Below, piece by piece: positions 6,930-14,165 of a DNA stretch of 14,215 nucleotides. This stretch comes from Planctomycetota bacterium. Its GTDB lineage: Bacteria; Planctomycetota; Planctomycetia; Pirellulales; Lacipirellulaceae. Position 1 is the first letter of the stretch. Each line of letters starts with the position of its first letter. A program made the position numbers and the translations under genes. Below the pieces are notes generated by a model, which was not told the DNA's origin, did no database searches, and saw only the letters and a list, made by a program, of their open reading frames with translations. The stretch lies in contig JAJRUA010000145.1 of the NCBI GenBank assembly GCA_024278035.1, positions 1-14,215 on the forward strand, read 5' to 3'.

Positions 6930-8012
6930 ATGAAACACCCTACTTTACGACACGCCGTGGGCGTGATCCTACTCTGCCTGACATGGCACGGAGAAACAGC
7001 TATGCAGGCAAATGAAATTAAATTAGCCGATGCCCCGCCTGAAAAAAATACGGCACAAGTCACGGGTTGCTTCATTCAGCTTTCGGGCCTGAACGCCACG
7101 AAGAGCGCCGCTTGGTGGCAAGGCCAGTTCCAAGCGATGCAAGAAATCGGTTTTGATACGGTCGTCGTTCAGTACGTTGCGTATGACAAAATCTATTTTT
7201 ATCCGACCAAGATTCCCGAGCAAAATCCTAGTGAAATCGATGCCATACAGTTCATTTTAGACGCGGCCGAAAAGAACAGTATCGAGGTTTTTGTCGGACT
7301 GCAACTCGAAGGTTCGTTTTGGGGCAACAAGTTCGACCTGGCTGCCCGAAAGTCGCAAAATGAAGCGACTTTGTTTGAATTGATCGATCGGTACGGCAAG
7401 CACCCTGCTGTGTGTGGGTGGTATCTGCCAGAAGAGCTTAGCAACCATACGCGACATGCCGGCTATGTCGATGAGTTGCTTGGTTACCTAGGCGATATGG
7501 CCCGTCTGGCACGCAAGAAGACGGGCAAGCCCGTGATGATGTCGCCCTACTTTGGTATCGATCCAGAGGCCGAAGCCTTTGCCGCTTGGTGGGACGAAGT
7601 GGCGTTGCCTGCGATTTGCATCGACATTCTAGCTTTGCAAGATGGGGTGGGAACGCGGCGTACGACCATTGCAGAATCGCGCCCGCCGTTTGAGACGCTG
7701 GCTCCTGTGATGAAACGACACGGCGTTGCCTTCTGGGCAAACAACGAATCGTTTTGGCAGACAGCCGGGTGGCCGCTGGATGAAGATGAGGACAAATTTG
7801 AGTCGGAACCGACCAATTTCGACCACTTCATGTGTCAAGTAAAATCCACGGCCCCCTTGGTTGAAAAAAGCATCACCTTCGAGTTCACCGTGAACATGAA
7901 CCCGACGTTGCCGGGTAAATCGGCACAGCTTTACCAATCCTACAAAGATTATTACCAAGCGGCCCAAGAGACCAACCACCCTGCACTGATCGGAGAAGGC
8001 ACAAGTTTTTAG
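6930..8012 (+). CDS. Second DUF4434 glycosidase-like protein, single domain
   Basis: A 360-aa protein starting 13 bases after the lipoprotein gene. Residues 1-27 look like a signal peptide (hydrophobic AVGVILLCLTW, possible cleavage after AMQA). Residues about 43-350 align along their whole length with the DUF4434 domain of the 3461-5326 protein: TGCFIQLSG, DTVVVQYVAYD, MMSPYFGIDPEAEAFAAWW, DILALQDGVGTRRTTIAES, FWANNESF, VEKSITFEF. Candidate catalytic acids are E168/E169, E273 and E318. It lacks the binding domain, the dockerin-like module and the PEP-CTERM tail, so it is probably a soluble periplasmic or secreted enzyme working beside the anchored one. It ends four bases before the next gene. 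The paralogy is clear; the reaction is not known from sequence. Confidence 0.85.
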   Translation: MKHPTLRHAVGVILLCLTWHGETAMQANEIKLADAPPEKNTAQVTGCFIQLSGLNATKSAAWWQGQFQAMQEIGFDTVVVQYVAYDKIYFYPTKIPEQNPSEIDAIQFILDAAEKNSIEVFVGLQLEGSFWGNKFDLAARKSQNEATLFELIDRYGKHPAVCGWYLPEELSNHTRHAGYVDELLGYLGDMARLARKKTGKPVMMSPYFGIDPEAEAFAAWWDEVALPAICIDILALQDGVGTRRTTIAESRPPFETLAPVMKRHGVAFWANNESFWQTAGWPLDEDEDKFESEPTNFDHFMCQVKSTAPLVEKSITFEFTVNMNPTLPGKSAQLYQSYKDYYQAAQETNHPALIGEGTSF

Positions 8013-8016
8013 TAAC

Positions 8017-8991
8017 ATGACGCAATCCAACACCAACCATAACAAACCGGGCCGTATAGGCTTGGTTGATTACGACCTCAATAATTTCCATGCGGACGTT
8101 TACTTAGAGACGCTTCGGGGGGCTCTCGCTGATCGAGGGTTTGTTATTGCTGGTGCAACCGCGGTCGAAGAGGAAGCAGGCCGCCAGTGGTGCCAGAAGA
8201 ACGAGGTTCTCTATTTCGACGACGTCGATGCCCTTGATGACGCGGTCGATTATTACATGGTCTTAGCTCCGTCGAATCCGGGGTGCCATCTTTCGATGTG
8301 TGAGCAAGTCTTCTCCAAAGGCAAAATGACCTACGTCGATAAGACGTTTGCCCCGAACCACGCCTTGGCCCAGCAGATTTTTGAGCTGGCTGACCGACAC
8401 GAGGTCGCCATACAAACCTCTTCCGCGCTCCGTTACACACAAGTGCAGTCCGCCGTACAAGCTTTTGCCAACGGCGATAAAAGCCCCGTGCGTAACCTGG
8501 CTGTTTGGGGCGGAGGCGATTCGGTTGCAGAGTATGCCATTCATCCCCTCGAGCTTGCCGTGAGTTGCTTGGGGGCAGACGCCCAAGAATTGATGACGCT
8601 CGGCACCGCCGATCACCCGCAATGGATCCTGCGATACACCGATGGTCGCCTTGCCACGATCGACTTCAATCCGAACGAACACGTCCCCTACGCTGCGGCT
8701 CTGACAACCGACCATACTACTGAATTGATCAACATTGATCTCTCGCAATTGTTTGTCGATGCGGCGGCCGGCATTCTTGACTTCTTCTTGAAGGGAATGG
8801 CACAAATCGACCGGAAAGAATCGCTTTTGATTCGGCAAGTTCTCGATCTCATTGCGGAAGGCCAACCGCACAGGACATTTGTTCCCCTCTTCCCGCAAGC
8901 CTCCGTCGTACCCAAGCCTCATCTTCTGGGCCACGTTTCCAACGGGAACATAAGCAACAAAACAGAGACCACCTCGGCAGAACTGCGGTAA
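8017..8991 (+). CDS. Divergent Gfo/Idh/MocA-type oxidoreductase
   Basis: A 324-aa protein that resembles the Gfo/Idh/MocA dehydrogenase family but departs from it. The first strand (RIGLVDY) is followed by DLNNFHADVYLETLRG, where family members have the glycine-rich GxGxxG dinucleotide loop. The rest of the fold remains recognisable: FDDVDALDDAVDYYMVLAPSN with NPGCH, YVDKTFAPNHALAQQIF around K109 (the place of the usual EKP motif), then VAIQTSSALRY and AEYAIHPLELAVSCLG. It is cytoplasmic, with no signal peptide. It lies four bases after the second DUF4434 gene, with no good ribosome site, so coupling to the upstream gene is likely. It may bind NAD differently or have lost redox activity. The family call is moderately sure, the substrate unknown. 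Confidence 0.7.
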   Translation: MTQSNTNHNKPGRIGLVDYDLNNFHADVYLETLRGALADRGFVIAGATAVEEEAGRQWCQKNEVLYFDDVDALDDAVDYYMVLAPSNPGCHLSMCEQVFSKGKMTYVDKTFAPNHALAQQIFELADRHEVAIQTSSALRYTQVQSAVQAFANGDKSPVRNLAVWGGGDSVAEYAIHPLELAVSCLGADAQELMTLGTADHPQWILRYTDGRLATIDFNPNEHVPYAAALTTDHTTELINIDLSQLFVDAAAGILDFFLKGMAQIDRKESLLIRQVLDLIAEGQPHRTFVPLFPQASVVPKPHLLGHVSNGNISNKTETTSAELR

Positions 8992-9006
8992 GAAGCAAGG
9001 GGGGCC

Positions 9007-9018
9007 GGTAGGCCTACC
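9007..9018. promoter_or_regulatory. Perfect 12-bp palindrome before the second oxidoreductase
   Basis: GGTAGGCCTACC is a perfect palindrome in the 71-base gap between the two oxidoreductase genes, 45 bases before the ATG at 9063. This gap is one of the larger ones in the locus, so an internal promoter or operator is possible. Twelve bases can also arise by chance. Confidence 0.3.
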
Positions 9019-9062
9019 ACGGACTCTGATAACATCTCAAAGGAAAAAAGACCAAAGCGAAC

Positions 9063-10133
9063 ATGGGTATAAAAGTAGGAATCATTGGGGCAGGAGCCAT
9101 CGGGGCAGCCCATGCGGCGGGAACCATCGCGGCGAGACAAACACTTGCGACCATTGCGGATGTCGATACTTCGATAGCCCAGTCGCTCGCGGACAAACAC
9201 GAAGGTACCAGTGCGGCCGAAAGCGTGGACGCATTGCTTGCTGATACCACGGTCGATGCGGTTGTCATCTCTGTGCCCAACCGTTGGCACAAAGACTTGG
9301 CGATTGCTGCGATGCAGGCGGGCAAGGATGTTTTGCTCGAAAAGCCTATGGGTCTTAACGTAACGGAATGCCAAGAGATCAACGGCGTGGCAGCCTCGAC
9401 GGAGCGAGTGCTTCAGATTGGCATGGCCAATCGGTTCACAGCCGTTGGTCAGGGAGCCAAAAAGGTAGTCCAAAGTGGCGATCTCGGAGAGATTTATCAT
9501 GCGAAGGCCCATCTCTACAGCCGGCGTGGCGTGCCGGGGTTGGGTGGCTGGTTCACAACCAAAGAACTCTCGGGAGGAGGCTCGCTGATCGATGCGGGCG
9601 TTCACCTAGTGGATCTTATCATGTGGCTCATGGAGTTTCGCCGAGTCGAGCGAGTAAGCGGAAAAGTTTACAACACCTTCGGCAAACGGATGGAGGATTA
9701 CGTCTACGAAAACATGTGGGCCGGTCCACCGCGGCTGGACGGTGTTTGCGACGTGGAAGACTCAGCCCATGCAATGATCCATTTTGAGGGCGGTTGTACG
9801 CTCGATTTGAATGTCTCTTGGGCGATCAATTTGCCGACCAGCAAGATCAACGGGGGGGGGCTGATGGGGCTCTTCGGCGATCAGGGAGGACTCACCTTCG
9901 AGCTCTTTGGCGATCACCTGGAAGTGGCAAGCGAGCGTTACGGACAAAATATCGATACGCGCGTTATGCTGCCGACCGTCGATCAGTTCAAAGAACAAGC
10001 GGCCGCGTTCGCCCATTGTGTCGAAACGAGAGAATCTCCCTGTGCCAACGGCGAACAAGCCCAGAAGGTCCAAACGGTGCTCGACGCTATTTACGAATCA
10101 AGCCAAACCCATCGCGAAGTCGTGATTAGTTGA
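9063..10133 (+). CDS. Gfo/Idh/MocA family NAD(P)-dependent oxidoreductase
   Basis: A 356-aa cytoplasmic dehydrogenase of normal family length. The N-terminal Rossmann fold is intact (GIIGAGAIGAAHA, residues 6-18), D37 in TIADVDT is in place to contact the cofactor ribose, and EKPMGLN at 93-99 carries the conserved lysine (K94). The C-terminal domain shows GGGSLIDAGVHLVDLIMWL, the typical motif with the histidine near the active site. Family members oxidise or reduce sugars, inositols and sugar derivatives. It follows the divergent relative by 71 bases and precedes the symporter by 13, suggesting that it acts on the imported sugar. There is an AAAGGAAA stretch upstream but rather far away. The family is certain; the substrate cannot be read from sequence. 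Confidence 0.93.
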   Translation: MGIKVGIIGAGAIGAAHAAGTIAARQTLATIADVDTSIAQSLADKHEGTSAAESVDALLADTTVDAVVISVPNRWHKDLAIAAMQAGKDVLLEKPMGLNVTECQEINGVAASTERVLQIGMANRFTAVGQGAKKVVQSGDLGEIYHAKAHLYSRRGVPGLGGWFTTKELSGGGSLIDAGVHLVDLIMWLMEFRRVERVSGKVYNTFGKRMEDYVYENMWAGPPRLDGVCDVEDSAHAMIHFEGGCTLDLNVSWAINLPTSKINGGGLMGLFGDQGGLTFELFGDHLEVASERYGQNIDTRVMLPTVDQFKEQAAAFAHCVETRESPCANGEQAQKVQTVLDAIYESSQTHREVVIS

Positions 10134-10146
10134 ATCGGGGTATCTC

Positions 10147-11961
10147 TTGGAACTTTCTCATCCTGTCGATGCGGCGATTGTTGCTTTCTACCTGTTGGCC
10201 AGCTTTGGCTTTGGGTTGTTTGCAACCCGATTTTTAAGATCGGACGGCGAACAAAGCGAAGAGGACTACTACCTAGCAGGACGCAAGGTCCCCGGCTGGG
10301 TCAACGGTATCTCTTATGCTGTGACGTTAATGAACGCCGATGTCGCACCGGCCTACTGTGGCATGGCGGTTGTTGTTGGGCTGCCGGTGGCGTGGTTCTA
10401 TATTTCCCGTTTCGGCCTGGGATTGCTCATCGCCGCCATGCTGTTTGCGATTCGGTGGCGACAGCTTGGCATCAAGACGGGCCCTGAGTTTTTCACGCTA
10501 CGGTTCGGAGGCCAGTCGGCCGGCTGGGTCCGAATGTACACTTCGGTGATGAGCGTTCTCATTGGGATGATCCCCTGGATTGGTGCCGGTATGCTCGGCG
10601 TCCACATGATCTTCGGCCCCATTTTTGGAATTGAGGACAAGGCCGTAACGCTGGCAATCGTCTTGCCGGTTCTTGTTGCCTACGTTTGGACCTCAGGATT
10701 CGCAGGCGTGCTTGTCACCGACGTGATTCAGGCCTTGATCATCATCCTGGCCAACGCGGTTGCTTTGGTCCTTGTGCTTTGGCAATTCGGAGGTCCCGCG
10801 GGACTAGCTGCCGCAATCCAGACGGCCCTGCCGGAGCAATCGAGTGAAATCCTGTCGGTCTTTCCCGTTTGGGGACATGCTGTGATGGGCCCCACGGTTG
10901 TGCTTGCTTGGATGGTCGTTTCGACGATCGGCCTGGGGGGCAATGTCGCCACGGAAGGGCAGCGGCTTTTTTCATGTCGAAATACCCGCGAAGCGGCCAA
11001 GATGGGCGTTTGGGGTGAGGCAGCCCTGTTCCTTATGCTGTTGCTTCTCACCCTGCCGGCTCTTGGCGTTCTGGCCAATCACCCCGAACTGTACACCGCC
11101 GATCCCGAAGTAAGAGAGACCGCCTACGGGCTCATGCTCAAAGATTATTTGCCTGTCGGTCTTCTTGGAGTCGCCCTGGCGGCTTTGCTTGCGAGCGTTA
11201 TGTCTACTATTGATAGCCACATGAACTATGGGGCGCAAACTTTGGTGAACGATGTCGTTCGTCAGTTTTGGCCAAAACTGACCGACCGCCAAGGTGTCTG
11301 GGTAGGGCGACTCTTGATGTTAGTGATCTTGGCAATGGCGATTGTTGTGACCTATGCCTCCGACTCATTGGTGGGTATCGCGATTGTTGTCTCGGGAATG
11401 TTCGGATCAACGATCACCTTTGCTTGGGGGCAATGGTGGTGGTGGCGAGTGAATATCTGGTCCTGGTGTGCGGCAATGATTGGCGGACCTATCGTTTACC
11501 TCACGCTTGGAGAGCTTTTGCCACAATGGGATTGGTGGCAACAACAAATCGAAATCAGCGCTGCCGCCGAGCAGAGCATGGCCATGATGCAGGCTGTGAT
11601 TGCCATGACCGCCACCACAACCACTTGGATTATCGTTACGCTGCTCACCCCTCCAGAAAAGATGGAGGTCCTCCAACGGTTCTACCGTGTGGCCCGTCCG
11701 ATGGGGCTTTGGGGGCCGGTCCGAGAGGCCATTGAGCGAGAAGACCCTGATTCGGTGGTATCGGTCCCATCCGGATTGCTAGCCGGTGGTTTTGCAACGG
11801 CACTATTGGGGGCTGCATGGATTGCGATTGGCGTATTGGGTCTGTCCGAATTGACCGTCGGACAGTACGGTGAAGGAATCGTGCTTCTGGCTATTGCCGC
11901 TGTTCTCGCCTTGCTATTCCGTCCCGCCTTCAACTGGCATGTTGGCCGTATGGAAGCGTAA
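10147..11961 (+). CDS. Sodium/solute symporter (SSS family)
   Basis: A 604-aa inner-membrane carrier with roughly 13-15 hydrophobic segments. DYYLAGRKVPGWVNGISYAV near the N-terminus is the typical SSS entry, followed by GPEFFTLRFGG, TSGFAGVLVTDVIQALIII and GLGGNVATEGQRLFSCRN, all characteristic of the family that imports sugars, sialic acid or other small solutes with sodium. The start is TTG at 10147, with GGGG at 10137-10140 ahead of it; the next in-frame ATG, at about residue 62, would remove the first membrane segment and the DYYLAGR motif. It lies 13 bases after the oxidoreductase gene. The charged region about residues 500-540 (LLTPPEKMEVLQRFYRVARP) is cytoplasmic and precedes the final helices. 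It is the probable importer for the product of the locus. Confidence 0.92.
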   Translation: MELSHPVDAAIVAFYLLASFGFGLFATRFLRSDGEQSEEDYYLAGRKVPGWVNGISYAVTLMNADVAPAYCGMAVVVGLPVAWFYISRFGLGLLIAAMLFAIRWRQLGIKTGPEFFTLRFGGQSAGWVRMYTSVMSVLIGMIPWIGAGMLGVHMIFGPIFGIEDKAVTLAIVLPVLVAYVWTSGFAGVLVTDVIQALIIILANAVALVLVLWQFGGPAGLAAAIQTALPEQSSEILSVFPVWGHAVMGPTVVLAWMVVSTIGLGGNVATEGQRLFSCRNTREAAKMGVWGEAALFLMLLLLTLPALGVLANHPELYTADPEVRETAYGLMLKDYLPVGLLGVALAALLASVMSTIDSHMNYGAQTLVNDVVRQFWPKLTDRQGVWVGRLLMLVILAMAIVVTYASDSLVGIAIVVSGMFGSTITFAWGQWWWWRVNIWSWCAAMIGGPIVYLTLGELLPQWDWWQQQIEISAAAEQSMAMMQAVIAMTATTTTWIIVTLLTPPEKMEVLQRFYRVARPMGLWGPVREAIEREDPDSVVSVPSGLLAGGFATALLGAAWIAIGVLGLSELTVGQYGEGIVLLAIAAVLALLFRPAFNWHVGRMEA

Positions 11962-12027
11962 GTTGCTAGGCGCTAGTTGAAAAAATACGGCCCTGCTAAC
12001 TAGCAACTAGCGCCTCCCAACTCCCAA
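11961..12027. repeat. Heptameric tandem/inverted repeat abutting the acetyltransferase start
   Basis: The arms 11961-11979 and 12004-12022 are inverted copies matching at 17 of 19 positions, including a perfect 12-bp core AGGCGCTAGTTG / CAACTAGCGCCT, around a 24-base loop. Both arms are built from seven-base units: on the + strand GCTAACT, AGCAACT, AGCGCCT, CCCAACT run consecutively from 11995 to 12022, and the left arm reads AGCGCCT, AGCAACT on the minus strand. The array fills the whole gap between symporter stop and acetyltransferase ATG, and leaves no Shine-Dalgarno. No T-run follows the right arm. It may be a dispersed repeat, an RNA structure controlling the next gene, or both. Confidence 0.7.
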
Positions 12028-12795
12028 ATGACCCTCACCGACCAACTCGCCGCTGAGGTGCTTCAACTGGGGGTCCGTCCTAGTGGGGTGCTCCTTGTGC
12101 ATGGGGCACTGAGGGCTCTAACCCAATCAGGTAAGCTCATCACCGGCGGTGCCGAAGCGATCATGGATGGCCTGCTTCAAGCGCTGGGCCCCGAAGGCAC
12201 ACTGCTTATGCCGGCCCTCAGCTACGAAACGGTTACCGACGATCAACCTCATTTCGATCTTCTAAAAACGCCTTCCTGTGTAGGACTTTTATCGGAAACT
12301 TTCCGGCAACGACCGGGCGTTCTTCGGAGCCTCCACCCAACCCACTCTGTTTGTGGCATCGGACCACAAGCGGAAGCAATGCTGGGCGATCAGGGGCAAG
12401 ACCGAACCCCCTGTGGAAATCATTCGCCCTTCTGTCAGCTCCAAGACGTGGGCGGACAAATTCTCATGCTCGGGTGCGGTTTGAAACCCAATACGTCGAT
12501 GCATGCCATCGAAGAATGGATCGAGCCCGAGTACCTTTATGGAAAAACCCAAACCTATCGGCTAACGGACGGCTCGGGCAACACTTTCACGGCCGACTAC
12601 CGCACGCATGGGTTCATCGGATGGCAGCAGCGGTACGATCGGGTTGCCAACCTGCTGCCTCCCTCCGCTCTTCGTGAGCAAAGGGTTCTTGAAGGCCAGG
12701 CATTTTTGATTGAAGCGAAGGCCCTCTGGGTAAGGGCCCTTAGAAAACTGCAAGGAAATCCGCTCTACTTTGTTGATCCATCCAACCCGTCGTAA
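12028..12795 (+). CDS. AAC(3)-family N-acetyltransferase homologue
   Basis: A 255-aa cytoplasmic protein of the Antibiotic_NAT fold, which transfers acetyl from acetyl-CoA to an amino group. Family landmarks are VLLVHGALRAL near the N-terminus, ALGPEGTLLMPALSYE, SLHPTHSVCGIGP (H103, H106), CGNHSPF, ILMLGCG and NTSMHAIEEW. Its length is near the usual 260-270. Named members acetylate aminoglycoside antibiotics at the 3-amino group, but many chromosomal homologues are not resistance genes. Here it sits between a sugar symporter and an epimerase, three bases from the latter, so action on an amino sugar from the locus is more plausible than drug resistance. No ribosome site precedes the ATG because a repeat fills the gap. 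Fold certain, substrate unknown. Confidence 0.85.
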   Translation: MTLTDQLAAEVLQLGVRPSGVLLVHGALRALTQSGKLITGGAEAIMDGLLQALGPEGTLLMPALSYETVTDDQPHFDLLKTPSCVGLLSETFRQRPGVLRSLHPTHSVCGIGPQAEAMLGDQGQDRTPCGNHSPFCQLQDVGGQILMLGCGLKPNTSMHAIEEWIEPEYLYGKTQTYRLTDGSGNTFTADYRTHGFIGWQQRYDRVANLLPPSALREQRVLEGQAFLIEAKALWVRALRKLQGNPLYFVDPSNPS

Positions 12796-12798
12796 GAA

Positions 12799-13986
12799 AT
12801 GAACGAAGCTCGAAGAGAAGAACTCACCAAGGTTTATCGTGACGGCCTGCTGGAAGATACGCTCCCGTTTTGGCAATGCCACAGTCCCGACCGAGAACAG
12901 GGGGGCTTTCTAACGTCTCTCGACGCCGATGGCACGGTGGTTGCGACCGACAAGCCAATGTGGATCGAAGGGCGAATCACTTGGCTCTTTTCGCGCCTTT
13001 ACAACGAAGTAGAGCAACGGGAAGAGTGGCTAGAGTTAGCAAAACATGGATTCAACTTTCTTTGTGAGCATGGCTTCGATACCGATGGCCGAATGTTCTA
13101 TTCCGTCACGAAAGAAGGTCGTCCGCTACGCAAACGGCGTTATCTTTTTACGGAAACCTTCGGCGTTATCGCCCTGGCAGAGTACGCCAAAGCGGCTGGG
13201 GATTCCGATTCACTCCAGCAGGCCCGCGATCTCTTTCGCCTTGTCTTGCGTTATCACCAAACACCCGGACTCCTCGAACCCAAGGGCGATCCTCAAACAC
13301 GGTCTCTCAAATCCCATGCGATGCCAATGATCTTGTTGGCGACAACGCAAGTCCTACGCCGCTGTGACGACGATCTGATTTACAAGCAGGTTGCCGACGC
13401 AGCCGTCCGTGAAGTGCTTGAGGATTTCGTAAAATCTGACCTTAAAGTGCTTCTTGAGTCCGTGGGACCCAACGGCCAGTTTCTGAACGAACCCGCCGGA
13501 CGCGAAGTCAATCCGGGCCATGCGATCGAAACCTCTTGGTTTTTGATGGAAGAAGCTTGCCTTCGCGGCGGCGATAAAGAATTGATTCAACAAGCGTGTC
13601 AGATTCTTCGTTGGTCACTCGAAATGGGTTGGGACCAAGAGTTCGGCGGGCTCTATTATTTTCGCGACTGCAAGGGCCTTCCGTGCGTCCAGTACGAGCA
13701 CGACATGAAGCTTTGGTGGCCCCATACCGAAGCGATCTACGCGACGCTTCTTGCCTATCACCTTACGGGAGAAACGGAGTATCTAGCATGGCACCAAAAA
13801 GTCCATGACTGGGCCTACGCTCATTTCCCTGACCAAGAGCATGGCGAATGGTTCGGCTACCTCCACCGCGACGGCACTCTCTCTTCGTCTCTCAAAGGCA
13901 ATATGTGGAAAGGCCCCTTCCACTTGCCTCGCATGCAGCTCAACTGCTGGAAGTTGCTTGAAGAGATGGGCCAAGGGGTCGGGTAG
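12799..13986 (+). CDS. N-acylglucosamine 2-epimerase (AGE) family protein
   Basis: A 395-aa cytoplasmic (alpha/alpha)6-barrel protein of typical AGE length. Landmarks are QGGFLTSLDADG, MWIEGRITWLFSRLYN with the conserved arginine, YLFTETFGVIALAEYA, NPGHAIETSWFLMEEA, LWWPHTEAIYATLLAY and GPFHLPRMQLNCW. H241 (HAIE) and H375 (FHLPR) sit where the two catalytic histidines of characterised AGE enzymes lie; H309 is in the conserved WWPHTEA. The family includes GlcNAc/ManNAc 2-epimerase, cellobiose 2-epimerase, mannose isomerase and related aldose-ketose isomerases, so the exact sugar is open. It begins three bases after the acetyltransferase stop and is the last gene of the cluster. No clear terminator follows. 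Confidence 0.92.
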   Translation: MNEARREELTKVYRDGLLEDTLPFWQCHSPDREQGGFLTSLDADGTVVATDKPMWIEGRITWLFSRLYNEVEQREEWLELAKHGFNFLCEHGFDTDGRMFYSVTKEGRPLRKRRYLFTETFGVIALAEYAKAAGDSDSLQQARDLFRLVLRYHQTPGLLEPKGDPQTRSLKSHAMPMILLATTQVLRRCDDDLIYKQVADAAVREVLEDFVKSDLKVLLESVGPNGQFLNEPAGREVNPGHAIETSWFLMEEACLRGGDKELIQQACQILRWSLEMGWDQEFGGLYYFRDCKGLPCVQYEHDMKLWWPHTEAIYATLLAYHLTGETEYLAWHQKVHDWAYAHFPDQEHGEWFGYLHRDGTLSSSLKGNMWKGPFHLPRMQLNCWKLLEEMGQGVG

Positions 13987-14070
13987 TGTCCAAGGGAACG
14001 GTGAAATGTTTCATCCCTAAGTGAGACTTTCTGGCTCAGTTACAAGAGGCGCTCAAGGTTTCAGTAAAGG

Positions 14071-14090
14071 GTAAGATTCTTTGTGTGTCC
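14071..14090 (+). repeat. Possible left end of an IS66-type element
   Basis: The 20 bases GTAAGATTCTTTGTGTGTCC begin with GTAAG, as IS66-family terminal repeats usually do, and lie 95 bases before the TnpA-like start codon. The matching right end is outside the window, so this cannot be confirmed here. Confidence 0.25.
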
Positions 14091-14165
14091 GTTCCGTGAA
14101 CCCCATCTTCTCCTCGCTAGCACGGCGCGTCAAGCTCATGTTTTTCATCTTTGAGGACCGAAGCG

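Noticed and set aside
8263..8934. Minus-strand 223-aa open frame
   Set aside because: Lies fully opposite the divergent Gfo/Idh gene and has no signal or motif.
8919..9605. Minus-strand 228-aa open frame
   Set aside because: Spans the end of one oxidoreductase gene, the gap and the start of the next on the opposite strand; no ribosome site or recognisable domain.
11268..11735. Plus-strand 155-aa frame inside the symporter gene
   Set aside because: Out-of-frame shadow rich in Cys, Arg and His, within a gene whose frame has clear membrane helices.
12028..12795. Calling the AAC(3) homologue an antibiotic resistance gene
   Set aside because: Fold membership alone does not show resistance; the sugar-operon context argues for a metabolic substrate.
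14002..14013. Small palindrome TGAAATGTTTCA after the last gene as a terminator or operator
   Set aside because: Only five-base arms and no following T-run; too weak to call.
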